Below are positions 44,398-52,287 of a stretch of DNA of 64,000 bases, one piece after another. Below the pieces are notes generated by a model. It did not search any database and had not been told where the DNA came from. It worked only from the letters and a program-made list of their open reading frames with translations. How positions within the stretch are numbered: position 1 is the first letter of the stretch; each line of letters opens with the position of its first letter. Both the position numbers and the translations under genes were made by a program. Source of the DNA: Mycolicibacterium cosmeticum. Its GTDB lineage: Bacteria; Actinomycetota; Actinomycetes; Mycobacteriales; Mycobacteriaceae. The stretch covers positions 1 to 64,000 of the forward strand of contig JACPVS010000030.1 in the NCBI GenBank assembly GCA_016197365.1, written 5' to 3'.

Positions 44398-44739
44398 TCA
44401 GGCCTGCAGCCGGGCCCGCACGGCGGCCAGCCGCTGCGCCAGCTCCTGCTCACCGATGACCCCGCGCTCCAGCAGCGAATGGGCCAGCGCCATCAGCTGG
44501 TTCTCCGGGTAGGGAAGGTCCGAGTACACCGACGCCGACAGCGCATCCTCTTCGTCCCGTCGTTGCTTGAAGTCGGGGATGTCGGCCTCGCACCCGGCGC
44601 GGTCCAGGGCGTCGCACATGCCGTCGAGGCTGGTTTTCCACGGCGGGACCGGATTCTCGACACCGTACTTCGCCGCCATTCGCGGCCACACCTGGTTGCG
44701 CTCGACGATGCCGGCCAGCGCTTCGGGCGGGGTGCTCAT
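44398..44739 (-). CDS. Nitrile hydratase/thiocyanate hydrolase accessory-type protein
   Basis: This 113-residue protein resembles the N-terminal helical region of nitrile hydratase beta subunits and the P14K-type activators: PPWKTSLDGMCDALDRAG, then LPYPENQLMALAHSLLERG and a C-terminal ELAQRLAAVRARL. In Co-type nitrile hydratase operons an activator gene follows the beta and alpha genes and helps load the metal or modify the cysteines. The order here (beta, alpha, this gene) is the same. It overlaps the alpha gene by ATGA. It could instead be a third structural subunit, as thiocyanate hydrolase has three. Confidence 0.7.
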   Translation of the reverse strand: MSTPPEALAGIVERNQVWPRMAAKYGVENPVPPWKTSLDGMCDALDRAGCEADIPDFKQRRDEEDALSASVYSDLPYPENQLMALAHSLLERGVIGEQELAQRLAAVRARLQA

Positions 44740-45446
44740 GCGCCGTTCGGGTGGATGGCGGGGCGGGTCTCGACGATGACGTTGGTGGTCACGCCGGCCT
44801 TCGGCAGGGCGACGCCGATGAGGCTGTCCCGGGTGACGATCTCGGCCAGTTGGTCCTCGGTCCAGCCGTCGGTGCCCGCCGGCCGCAGCGGCATCACCAT
44901 GAACCGGTGCTTCTGGTTCGAATCCTGCACTCGCACTTCGACATCGTCGCCCAGATAGAGGCCGAACTCGGAGAGCACCTGCCGCGGCCAGCGCACCAGG
45001 CGACGCCGGTAGTTGGGTGTGCGGTACCACTCGGGCGAATTGCCCAGGATCGGGCGCGGGTAGCAGGAGCACAACGCGCACACGATGACGTGGTGCACCG
45101 TCGGGGTGTCGGCGAGGATCTCGAAGGCGGTGAAGTCGCTCGGCGTACCGAAGCCGGTGGGCTCCATCCAGTCGACGCCCACCTCCTTGCTCGCGGTCAT
45201 CGGCTCCGCCAGCGCCAGTGCCTTGAAGTCGGGGTCCAGCCAGGCGCGCGCCACCAACGTCGCCGCGGGTGTGGGCCCGATCTGTTCGGCGAACTCGGTG
45301 AAGCGACGGTGCTCCTCCGCGGTGAAAATGCCCTTCTCGATGCACAATTCGCGCAGTGCGATCTCGAGCACCTCGAAGTCGGTGATCTCGTCGACCATCG
45401 GCTTGACGGTGCGGTCGTGATCGTGGTCGTGGTCGTGGTCGTGCAT
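44736..45446 (-). CDS. Nitrile hydratase alpha / thiocyanate hydrolase gamma-type catalytic subunit
   Basis: This 236-residue subunit carries the low-spin metal claw CALCSCY (Cys123, Cys126, Ser127, Cys128). Tyr after the last Cys points to a cobalt centre. Two details are unusual: Ala at the second position, where nitrile hydratases have Thr or Ser, and Arg131 in CSCYPRP, where I recall Trp in nitrile hydratases and Arg in thiocyanate hydrolase. The N-terminus has five His-Asp pairs (residues 2-11), a probable metal-binding tail. Substrate may be thiocyanate, a nitrile or another small molecule. It is coupled to the beta gene by TGATG and to the accessory gene by ATGA. Confidence 0.8.
   Translation of the reverse strand: MHDHDHDHDHDRTVKPMVDEITDFEVLEIALRELCIEKGIFTAEEHRRFTEFAEQIGPTPAATLVARAWLDPDFKALALAEPMTASKEVGVDWMEPTGFGTPSDFTAFEILADTPTVHHVIVCALCSCYPRPILGNSPEWYRTPNYRRRLVRWPRQVLSEFGLYLGDDVEVRVQDSNQKHRFMVMPLRPAGTDGWTEDQLAEIVTRDSLIGVALPKAGVTTNVIVETRPAIHPNGA
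45414..45443 (-). repeat. Five GAC/CAC hexamer repeats encoding a His-Asp tail
   Basis: Tandem 6-base units encode five His-Asp pairs directly after the start Met of the nitrile hydratase alpha-type subunit. The unit number could vary by slippage without shifting frame. Confidence 0.8.
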
Positions 45447-46285
45447 CAGGCGCCTCGCAACCAGTGTTCGGGGATCTCGGTCCGCAATGTGTCGGCGGGC
45501 GCTCCGGTGTAGTCGTCCCAGAGCGACGCCATGGTGAACTGCACGACGTAGAACCATTCCGGCTTGGCGTCGGAGCGGGCCCACGTCTCGTCCTCGGCGG
45601 CCGGGCTCTCGTAGGCGACGACGGCGATCTCGCCTTCGGCGCCGCGGCAGTACTCGGGTGTGCGGGTGTAGAACAGCACCGGCAGTTCGTCGCGCACCAC
45701 CACCCGGTCGCCGACCTTGAACTTGGCGGCACCGGCCTGGCCCGCGTACACCTGCGGATCACCCTTGCCGACGGCATGGATGTGGTGCTCGTTGCGGGCG
45801 ACCCCCGATCCGTCGCCCTCGCACTTGGGTTCGGCCTTGAGCTGCTTGCCGTCGAGGCCGTCGGCGTAGCGGCCCGCCACCTCGAGCATCCGCTCGGTGA
45901 GTTCGGTGAGCCCGATGTGGTGCTTCTCGACGAGCACCCGCGCAACCGAGAGCAGCCACCGGCCGTAGTACGGAAACCCTTGGTAGACGGCGCGTCCCAC
46001 GTCGACATTGCCGATCCGGCGCCGTTCCTCGGACAGCCAGATACCGCGCCAGGCGAGCACTTCGCAGATGACGTAGGTCATGTGCTCCCAGTACTCGTAA
46101 TCCTTGTTGACGTAGCGCATCGGCGCGTCGGGCTCACCACCCACGTCGTGGACCGGCTTGGTCAGCGCGACGATCCGGCCGTGGTCCATCAGGTCCGGGT
46201 AGGGCGCGTCGGGGATCTCGGGATACGCCGATTTCAGCCGGCCGACGAGATCGAGTTGGGTAGCGCGTTCGGCAGCCGTACTCAT
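45446..46285 (-). CDS. Nitrile hydratase beta-type subunit
   Basis: This 279-residue protein pairs with the alpha-type subunit. After an unusual 40-residue N-terminal extension it has the family's HDVGGEPD segment, a helical region with WEHMTYVICEVLAWRG and YYGRWLLSVARVLVEK, and a C-terminal SH3-like barrel FKVGDRVVVRDELPVLFYTR followed by YCRGAEGEIAVV. In thiocyanate hydrolase these two halves are separate alpha and beta subunits; here they are fused, as in nitrile hydratase. GGGGGAAA about 6 bases before the ATG is the ribosome site. It starts the three-gene operon; I see no specific operator in the 109 bases upstream. Confidence 0.8.
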   Translation of the reverse strand: MSTAAERATQLDLVGRLKSAYPEIPDAPYPDLMDHGRIVALTKPVHDVGGEPDAPMRYVNKDYEYWEHMTYVICEVLAWRGIWLSEERRRIGNVDVGRAVYQGFPYYGRWLLSVARVLVEKHHIGLTELTERMLEVAGRYADGLDGKQLKAEPKCEGDGSGVARNEHHIHAVGKGDPQVYAGQAGAAKFKVGDRVVVRDELPVLFYTRTPEYCRGAEGEIAVVAYESPAAEDETWARSDAKPEWFYVVQFTMASLWDDYTGAPADTLRTEIPEHWLRGA

Positions 46286-46394
46286 GCGTGTTTCCCCCTA
46301 GGCAGGCGGCATGGCCATCGCTTCGGGGTCAGTACATCGCACAACGGCACCCGGTGTACGGGAAACCGCCGCGATTCATGACCAGACGCTTCGC

Positions 46395-47195
46395 TCAGCG
46401 AACTTTCTGGCGCAATTCGGAGTACGCATCCGAGGCGGTGTCGTACACGCGGACCACCGCTTCGTCACCGGGCGCCAGGAACGTCGTCTCTCCCAGCGGG
46501 GTGTAGCGGGTGGCACCGATCCCGATGAGCACATGCTCGGGGTGTCCCGAGGCGACCATCAGCGCACCGACGTCCTCCAGCGGCGTGTCCGGCGAACCCT
46601 TCTGGTTGGCCAGCCGCTCGACGATCCAGTCCAGCAGCACCTCGCCGTAGTACGAGTAGCCCAGCAGCGGGCTGTCCACGCCGTACTCGTGCTCCTGGCC
46701 GTCGGCCGAATGCAGGAAACACACCAGCCGCAGGGTCGCGGTCGGGCCGTCCGGGGTGAGGTCGGTGATGTCGAAGAACTGCCGCGCAACACCTTTGGAC
46801 GCCGGGCCCCAGTTCTTCTTGTGGCTGATCTTCGGGGCGTTGGGCCGCCGGATGGAACAGTCGTTGAACGCACCGAGGGCGAACGGCCGCAGCGACGCCA
46901 CGGTGTCGCCCTGCCACGTCACCTCACACGCCAGCCCCACCTCGGGCTCGATCTGCAGGTTCAGCGGCGTATCGCTGGCGGGCAGGGCGATCGCGTCGTG
47001 CGAGAGCGGGAACTCGCCGAGGAAGCTGTTGTATCCCGGTGCGTACCACGGGAAGATGCCCTTCGGTGCCGTCCCTTCCGATTGCACATTGGCGAAATCG
47101 ACTGCCTCACCGGCTTGTTCGAGATGGCCGGCGAAGTTGCCCGCCACCCCGAAGCCGAACCAGTTCCGCAGCTCTGCGTCGTCGAGTTCGATCAC
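46395..47195 (-). CDS. DUF5718-family protein
   Basis: I recognise this 266-residue protein only as a DUF5718-type conserved protein. It starts ELDDAELRNWFGFGVAGNFA, has a fold hint of fumarylacetoacetate hydrolases (PEVGLACEVTWQGD, ALGAFNDCSIRR), and contains no signal peptide. The GTG at 47195 overlaps the serS stop (GTGA), so it is co-transcribed with serS. The nitrile hydratase-like operon follows after 109 bases on the same strand and may belong to the same transcript. Function is unknown. Confidence 0.7.
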   Translation of the reverse strand: MIELDDAELRNWFGFGVAGNFAGHLEQAGEAVDFANVQSEGTAPKGIFPWYAPGYNSFLGEFPLSHDAIALPASDTPLNLQIEPEVGLACEVTWQGDTVASLRPFALGAFNDCSIRRPNAPKISHKKNWGPASKGVARQFFDITDLTPDGPTATLRLVCFLHSADGQEHEYGVDSPLLGYSYYGEVLLDWIVERLANQKGSPDTPLEDVGALMVASGHPEHVLIGIGATRYTPLGETTFLAPGDEAVVRVYDTASDAYSELRQKVR

Positions 47196-48445
47196 GCTGT
47201 CAGGACCTCCGTACCGAGATAGGGCACCAGCGCGGCGGGTACCCGCACGCTGCCGTCGGGCTGCTGATGGTTCTCCAGGATCGCGACCAGCCACCGGGTG
47301 GTGGCCAGGGTGCCGTTGAGCGTCGCGGCGATCTGCGGCTTGCCGTCGTCGTCCCGGTAGCGGGTGGACAGCCGGCGAGCCTGGAACGTGGAGCAGTTCG
47401 ACGTCGAGGTGAGTTCGCGATAGGTCCCCTGCGTGGGCACCCAGGCCTCGCAGTCGAACTTGCGCGCCGCCGATGAGCCGAGATCGCCTGCGGCGACGTC
47501 GATCACGCGGTAGGGCACCTCGATGGCGGCCAGCATCTCGCGCTGCCAGCCGAGCAGTCGCTGGTGTTCGGCCTCGGCGTCCTGCGGCTTGCAGTAGACG
47601 AACGCCTCGACCTTGTCGAACTGGTGCACGCGGATGATGCCGCGGGTGTCCTTGCCGTAGCTACCTGCTTCGCGGCGGAAGCATGACGACCACCCGGCGT
47701 AGCGCTTCGGACCGTCGGACAGGTCCAGGATCTCGTCGGAGTGATACCCCGCCAGCGGCACCTCGGAGGTGCCCACCAGGTAGAGGTCGTCCTCGTCGAG
47801 GTGGTAGATCTCGTCGGCGTGCGAGCCGAGGAATCCGGTGCCCGCCATAACTTCCGGTCGCACCAGCACCGGCGGGATCATCAAGGTGAAACCGTTCGCG
47901 GTGGCCAGCCGCACGGCCAGCTGCAGCAGGCCCAGTTGCAGCAACGCGCCCTGACCGGTCAGGAAGTAGAAGCGCGAGCCCGACACCTTGGCGCCGCGCT
48001 CCATGTCGATCAGGCCCAGCGCCTCGCCGAGCTCGAGATGGTCCTTCGGCGACTCGATCGCCGGGGTCCCCCCGACGGTGTCCAGCACGACGAAGTTGTC
48101 CTCGCCACCCGCGGGCACCCCGTCGACGACGACGTTCCCGACGGCCATGTGGGCCGCGGTGAACGCGCTCTCGGCCTGCGCCTGCGCGGCTTCGGCGGAT
48201 TTGACGGCCTCGGCGAGTTCCTTGGCACGCGCCAGCAGGGCGGGGCGGTCCTCCGCGGACGCCTTGCCCACCGACTTGCTTGCCGTCTTCTGCTCGGCAC
48301 GCAGATTGTCGGCGGCCGAGATGGCGGAACGGCGGGCGGTATCCGCATCCAGCAGCGCGTCCACCAGGCCCGGATCCTCGCCGCGGGCACGTTGTGACGC
48401 ACGCACCCGGTCGGGTTCGTCACGCAGTAGCTTGAGGTCGATCAC
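47192..48445 (-). CDS. serS: Seryl-tRNA synthetase
   Basis: SerS charges tRNA-Ser with serine in the cytoplasm. The 417-residue class II synthetase has the N-terminal helical coiled-coil arm that binds the long variable arm of tRNA-Ser (residues 1-110), then motif 2 FRREAGSYGKDTRGIIRVHQF and motif 3 NGTLATTRWLVAILE. The GTG at 48445 begins IDLKLLRDEPDRVR, the standard SerRS N-terminus, so the longer upstream frame is rejected. It is divergent from the septum-formation gene. Confidence 0.97.
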   Translation of the reverse strand: MIDLKLLRDEPDRVRASQRARGEDPGLVDALLDADTARRSAISAADNLRAEQKTASKSVGKASAEDRPALLARAKELAEAVKSAEAAQAQAESAFTAAHMAVGNVVVDGVPAGGEDNFVVLDTVGGTPAIESPKDHLELGEALGLIDMERGAKVSGSRFYFLTGQGALLQLGLLQLAVRLATANGFTLMIPPVLVRPEVMAGTGFLGSHADEIYHLDEDDLYLVGTSEVPLAGYHSDEILDLSDGPKRYAGWSSCFRREAGSYGKDTRGIIRVHQFDKVEAFVYCKPQDAEAEHQRLLGWQREMLAAIEVPYRVIDVAAGDLGSSAARKFDCEAWVPTQGTYRELTSTSNCSTFQARRLSTRYRDDDGKPQIAATLNGTLATTRWLVAILENHQQPDGSVRVPAALVPYLGTEVLTA

Positions 48446-48522
48446 GGCGGTAACCCTACTGTGCCGATCCGCGTCGGCCGGGGCAGCATGCCACAACCCC
48501 ATAACATTACAACTGCATCACT

Positions 48523-48539
48523 TGTCACAGCCCGTGACA
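48523..48539. promoter_or_regulatory. Inverted repeat in the serS / septum-protein divergent promoter
   Basis: TGTCAC and GTGACA are perfect 6-base arms with a 5-base spacer, 20 bases before the septum-protein start. CACAAT (48548-48553) about 7 bases before the ATG could be the -10 box of a leaderless message. The binding protein is unknown. Confidence 0.35.
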
Positions 48540-48559
48540 CGCCTGTCACAATAGAACCG

Positions 48560-50005
48560 ATGTTGGACGCACCCGAACACCCGGAGCCGTTCCTGTACGA
48601 CGGGACGGCCGAACCAGGCCACTCTCGGCGGAGGCTGGCCTGGTTGCGCGATGCGCAGCTCACCCCGACCCGACGTGCACTCCTGTTGACCGCGCTCGGC
48701 GGCCTCATGATCGCCGGCGTCATCACCGTTCTGCCCGACACCGCCGCAGGTGGCCGACTTGCCGGCCTGAGCTCTGGCGCCAACGGCCTGTCCCGGTCCA
48801 ACAGCACGTTCGATCACGCCGCCAGCGGGTCCTGCCTGAACTGGCCGGACCGGGTGCCCGACGCCGCCCAGATCGTCGACTGCACCACCGAGCACCGGTT
48901 CGAGGTGGCCGAGGCGATCGACCTGCGCGCCTTCCCGGGCACCGAGTACGGCGCGGACGCCGCCCCGCCGTCGCCGGCCCGGATCCAGCAGATCAGCCAG
49001 GAACAGTGCCAGAGCGCCGTCCAGCGCTACCTGGGCGACAAGTACGACCCGAACGGCCGGTTCGCGGTGAGCCTGCTCTGGTCCGGGGAGAAGGCGTGGC
49101 GGCAGAACGGCGAACGCCGGATGCTGTGCGGATTGCAGCTGCCCGGGGCCGAGAACCAGCAGCAGGCCTTCCAGGGCAAGGTCGCTGCGGTCGATCAGTC
49201 GAAGGTGTGGCCGGCAGGCACCTGCCTGGGTATCGACCCCGCCACCAACCAGCCGACCGATGTCCCCGTCGACTGCGCCAGCCCGCACGCGCTGGAGGTC
49301 ACCGGTGCGGTGAACCTCGCCGAGAAGTACCCCGCCGGCGTCCCGCCCGACCAGGAGCAGGATTCCTACGTCAAGGACACCTGCGCGACGGTCACCGACG
49401 GATACCTGTCGCCCCTGAAGTTGCGCACCACCACGCTGACGCTGGTGTACAGCACCATTTCGCTGCCCAGCTGGCTGGCCGGCAGCCACCAGGTGTCCTG
49501 CAGCATCGGCACCACCCTGGGCAACGGTGGCTGGTCCACCCTGCTCAACAGCGCCAAGGGTGCGCTGATGATCAACGGCCGGCCACCCGTCCCACCGCCG
49601 GACATCCCCGACGAGCGCCTCAACATGCCCGCCATTCCGGCGCCGTCCATCGATCTGTCCCAGAGTCAGTCCTCCGGGTCCTACGACTCGAGCCAGTCGT
49701 CGCAGCAGACCCAGTCGACCCAGCAGACGCAGTCCAATCAGCATCTGCCCGGGCAGGGCACCCAGACACCCACGACGCAGAGCGCCCAGCCGTCGTCGCC
49801 GGCACCGGTACCGCCCGGCGGTGGTAACACGTTCATCAACGGTCCCCCGCCGCCGCCTCCGGGTGAGGTCGGCGACCAGCCCCTGCCGGGCGCAGGCCCG
49901 CCGCTGGACGGCCCGCCGCCCCCGGCGGATGCTCCCGCGGCACCGCCTGCGGGTCCGGCCCCCGGCCCGGCCGAGCCGGTACTGCCGCCCCCGCCGGGGC
50001 AGTAA
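48560..50005 (+). CDS. Membrane-anchored septum-formation domain protein (Rv3835 orthologue)
   Basis: This 481-residue protein has a cytoplasmic N-terminus, one membrane helix (about residues 42-62, LLLTALGGLMIAGVITVL) and an external domain with two septum-formation-type units. Conserved cysteines appear in GSCLNWPD, IVDCTTEHRFEV and GTCLGIDP, VDCASPHALEV. The C-terminus is a long Gln/Ser then Pro/Gly-rich tail, probably unstructured in the wall. It probably acts in envelope growth or division; the function in mycobacteria is not established. The following metallopeptidase gene starts 7 bases later. Confidence 0.82.
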   Translation: MLDAPEHPEPFLYDGTAEPGHSRRRLAWLRDAQLTPTRRALLLTALGGLMIAGVITVLPDTAAGGRLAGLSSGANGLSRSNSTFDHAASGSCLNWPDRVPDAAQIVDCTTEHRFEVAEAIDLRAFPGTEYGADAAPPSPARIQQISQEQCQSAVQRYLGDKYDPNGRFAVSLLWSGEKAWRQNGERRMLCGLQLPGAENQQQAFQGKVAAVDQSKVWPAGTCLGIDPATNQPTDVPVDCASPHALEVTGAVNLAEKYPAGVPPDQEQDSYVKDTCATVTDGYLSPLKLRTTTLTLVYSTISLPSWLAGSHQVSCSIGTTLGNGGWSTLLNSAKGALMINGRPPVPPPDIPDERLNMPAIPAPSIDLSQSQSSGSYDSSQSSQQTQSTQQTQSNQHLPGQGTQTPTTQSAQPSSPAPVPPGGGNTFINGPPPPPPGEVGDQPLPGAGPPLDGPPPPADAPAAPPAGPAPGPAEPVLPPPPGQ

Positions 50006-50012
50006 TCGCCCG

Positions 50013-50363
50013 ATGCCGGTGCAGATGAACCGGAAACGGTTCGACGAACTGGTGGGTGATGCGCTGGACCTGATCCCGCCCGAGCTGGCCGCCGCCGCCG
50101 ACAACGTCGTCTTCCTGGTGGAAGGTCGCCATCCCGAGGAGCCCGAGCTGCTCGGCCTCTACGAGGGCGTGGCACTGACCGAACGCGACTCGTCCTACGG
50201 CGGCTACCTTCCGGACACCATCACCATCTACCGCGACGCGCTACTGGAGATGTGCGCGTCCGACGAAGAGGTGGTCGAGGAGGTCGCGATCACCGTGGTG
50301 CACGAACTGGCCCATCATTTCGGCATCGACGACGACCGGCTGCACGAATTGGGTTGGGCCTAG
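50013..50363 (+). CDS. Small zincin-like metallopeptidase (Rv3836 orthologue)
   Basis: This 116-residue protein has the zinc-binding motif HELAHHFGIDDDRLHELGW (HExxH plus downstream acidic residue) near its C-terminus. It belongs to the minimal metallopeptidase family related to possible zincins of unknown substrate. There is no signal peptide. It starts 7 bases after the septum-formation gene, so the two are one operon and may act on the same process. Confidence 0.85.
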   Translation: MPVQMNRKRFDELVGDALDLIPPELAAAADNVVFLVEGRHPEEPELLGLYEGVALTERDSSYGGYLPDTITIYRDALLEMCASDEEVVEEVAITVVHELAHHFGIDDDRLHELGWA

Positions 50364-50416
50364 CAGATCCCGCGTGGGAGTCCCGGCTTGTCGGTGAGCG
50401 GTGCTAGAAACGAGTC

Positions 50417-50632
50417 ATGGATATTGGCTGTCGGGAGTGCGGGGCCGACCTCGCACACTGCCACGGCACCGTGATCCTGCACGTCGGGCAACGGCCAGAG
50501 TGCACCGACGACTGCGGTGCCCCGGAGATCGAACACACCTTCATCCTCGACTGTGCCGCCATCGGCTGCCTCTGCGCCGAGGTTCAGCCCATCGGATCGG
50601 GTACCGGGTCCTCACGGGTGCGCTCCGCGTAG
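50417..50632 (+). CDS. Small cysteine-rich protein
   Basis: This 71-residue protein starts MDIGCRECGADLAHCHGT and has nine cysteines and several histidines, arranged in CxxC, CTDDC and CLC clusters. That suggests zinc binding rather than disulfides, as there is no signal peptide. I recall similar short proteins at this place in other mycobacteria, but the family has no name I know. Its last 49 bases overlap the convergent phosphoglycerate mutase gene. The ribosome site is weak, so the start is moderately sure. Confidence 0.55.
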   Translation: MDIGCRECGADLAHCHGTVILHVGQRPECTDDCGAPEIEHTFILDCAAIGCLCAEVQPIGSGTGSSRVRSA

Positions 50633-51255
50633 AACGGCGGGCTCAGCAGCCCCCACTGCACGCAGCTCCAACGTCCGTCGGTGATGGGGCTGAGCACCAC
50701 GCTCTCGGTGTTGGCGAGGTGATGATCGAGCGCGAAGTTGCCGTCCACCCCGGCCAGTACCGCGGACACCAGCCGGATGGCCGCGCCGTGGCTGACGACC
50801 ACGATGTCGTCGTGCCAGTCCCGGTCGTCGAGGTGGCGCAACCGCAGTTTGGTGAGCACCGGGACAATCCGGTTCAGAACCTGGCGCCCGCTCTCGCCAC
50901 CGGGCATGGACGCGTCGAGATCGCCCAGCTGCCAACGCCTGTACACCTCGTCGAACTGCTGCACGGCGGCGTCGTCGTTACGGTCCTCCAGATCGCCGAC
51001 CTGGACCTCGTAGATGTCGTCGATCTCGTGGGGCGTCAGCGTCAGACCGGTGCCGATGTCGGCGGCCGTCTCCCTGGCCCGGACGGCCACCGAGTGCGCC
51101 ACCATGCCGACCGGATGCGTCCAGTCCCTGGCGAAGGTCTGCGCCTGTTCGTGGCCGAGGTCGGTGAGCGCCGCGCCGGGCGGGCGGGTGTCGAGGCGCT
51201 TCTCGACATTGCCGAAGGACTGCCCGTGCCGTACCAGTACCAGCCGCCCGCTCAC
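50584..51255 (-). CDS. Phosphoglycerate mutase-family phosphatase (Rv3837c orthologue)
   Basis: This 223-residue enzyme has the histidine phosphatase motif LVRHGQSFGN at the start and the second catalytic His in VVVSHGAAIRLV. Length and divergence from glycolytic Gpm suggest a phosphatase with a different substrate; the M. tuberculosis orthologue is only annotated as a probable mutase. The GTG at 51255 overlaps the pheA stop (GTGA); the longer frame lies inside pheA and is rejected. A role near aromatic amino acid synthesis is possible but not shown. Confidence 0.87.
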   Translation of the reverse strand: MSGRLVLVRHGQSFGNVEKRLDTRPPGAALTDLGHEQAQTFARDWTHPVGMVAHSVAVRARETAADIGTGLTLTPHEIDDIYEVQVGDLEDRNDDAAVQQFDEVYRRWQLGDLDASMPGGESGRQVLNRIVPVLTKLRLRHLDDRDWHDDIVVVSHGAAIRLVSAVLAGVDGNFALDHHLANTESVVLSPITDGRWSCVQWGLLSPPFYAERTREDPVPDPMG

Positions 51256-52172
51256 GATCGCTCCCCCTGCCGTAATGCTGTCAGCCACCGCGTCGCCGCA
51301 TCCGACGCCGGTGGCACTGCTCCCGTCGCGGCACCCGTCGGCCACGACCCCAGATAGCGGACGTCCGCACACCGCCGGTACAACGCCTTGAGCGCCTGCG
51401 CCACGGCGTCGTCGTCGATGTGCCCGACGCAGTCCAGGAAGAACTTGTAGGTGCCCAATGCCGTTCGGGTGGGCCGCGATTCGATGCGTGTGAGGTCGAT
51501 GTCGCGGATCGCGAACTCGGTCATCGCGGCCACCAGCGCACCGGGCTCGTTCGCCAGGCTCAGCACCACCGAGGTGCGGTCGGCTCCGGTGCGGGCGGGC
51601 GGCGGTCCCGGTGTGCCCGCCAGCACGAACCGCGTCCGGGCATTGGGTTCGTCGACCACATCGGCGGCCAGCACCGCCAGCCCGTGACGCGTGGCTGCCA
51701 GCGCCGTGCTGACGCCGGCATCGGCGCGACCGCCGGCGACGTCCGCGGCGGCCGCCGCATTGGATTGGGCCGGGACCACCGACGCCTGCGGCAGTTCGGC
51801 GGCCAGCCACTTGCGGACCTGTGCGGCGGCGACGGGGAAGGCCGCGACGGTGGCGATGTCCGCCGCCGCGGTGCCCGTCCGGGTGACGATGCTGAACGAG
51901 ACGTCCAGGGTGTGCTCGGCATAGACCTGCAGGGCCGATCCGGTGGCCAGGCCGTCGAGGGTGGGCAGCACCGATCCGTCGATGGAGTTCTCGAACGGGA
52001 CGCACGCATAGTCGGTGCTGCCGGCCCGGACGGCTTCGAGCGCACCGGCGGGGCTGTCGTAGGGGACCGGGTCCACCGCGCCGCCTCCGGGCACCATCCC
52101 AAGGGCCGCCATCTGCAGCAATGCCGCCTCGGTGAACGTTCCCTCCGGTCCGAAGTAGGCGATGCGTGGCAC
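51252..52172 (-). CDS. pheA: Prephenate dehydratase
   Basis: PheA converts prephenate to phenylpyruvate in phenylalanine synthesis. The 306-residue protein has the periplasmic-binding-like catalytic domain starting RIAYFGPEGTFTEAAL, with the catalytic Thr-containing segment DVVDEPNARTRFVL, and a C-terminal ACT domain (SVVLSLANEPGALVAAM, with ESRP) for feedback control by phenylalanine. The GTG start at 52172 is the natural N-terminus of the family. It forms an operon with the phosphoglycerate mutase-family gene. Confidence 0.95.
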   Translation of the reverse strand: MPRIAYFGPEGTFTEAALLQMAALGMVPGGGAVDPVPYDSPAGALEAVRAGSTDYACVPFENSIDGSVLPTLDGLATGSALQVYAEHTLDVSFSIVTRTGTAAADIATVAAFPVAAAQVRKWLAAELPQASVVPAQSNAAAAADVAGGRADAGVSTALAATRHGLAVLAADVVDEPNARTRFVLAGTPGPPPARTGADRTSVVLSLANEPGALVAAMTEFAIRDIDLTRIESRPTRTALGTYKFFLDCVGHIDDDAVAQALKALYRRCADVRYLGSWPTGAATGAVPPASDAATRWLTALRQGERS

Positions 52173-52249
52173 GCCTTCAACCCTAGTGGCTGATCCCGGC
52201 GGGTCAGGTACGCCGAGAGGGAAACCTTGCGACCCCGGCCAGCATGTAG

Positions 52250-52268
52250 TTAAGTAAGGCTTACCTCA
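52250..52268. promoter_or_regulatory. IdeR/DtxR iron box before the DUF2470 gene
   Basis: TTAAGTAAGGCTTACCTCA matches the 19-base iron box (TTAGGTTAGGCTAACCTAA) at most positions with good dyad symmetry. It ends 19 bases before the start, a position that would repress transcription when iron is plentiful. The M. tuberculosis orthologue Rv3839 is a known IdeR target. Confidence 0.8.
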
Positions 52269-52287
52269 CTAACCGGAAGGTGATCAG

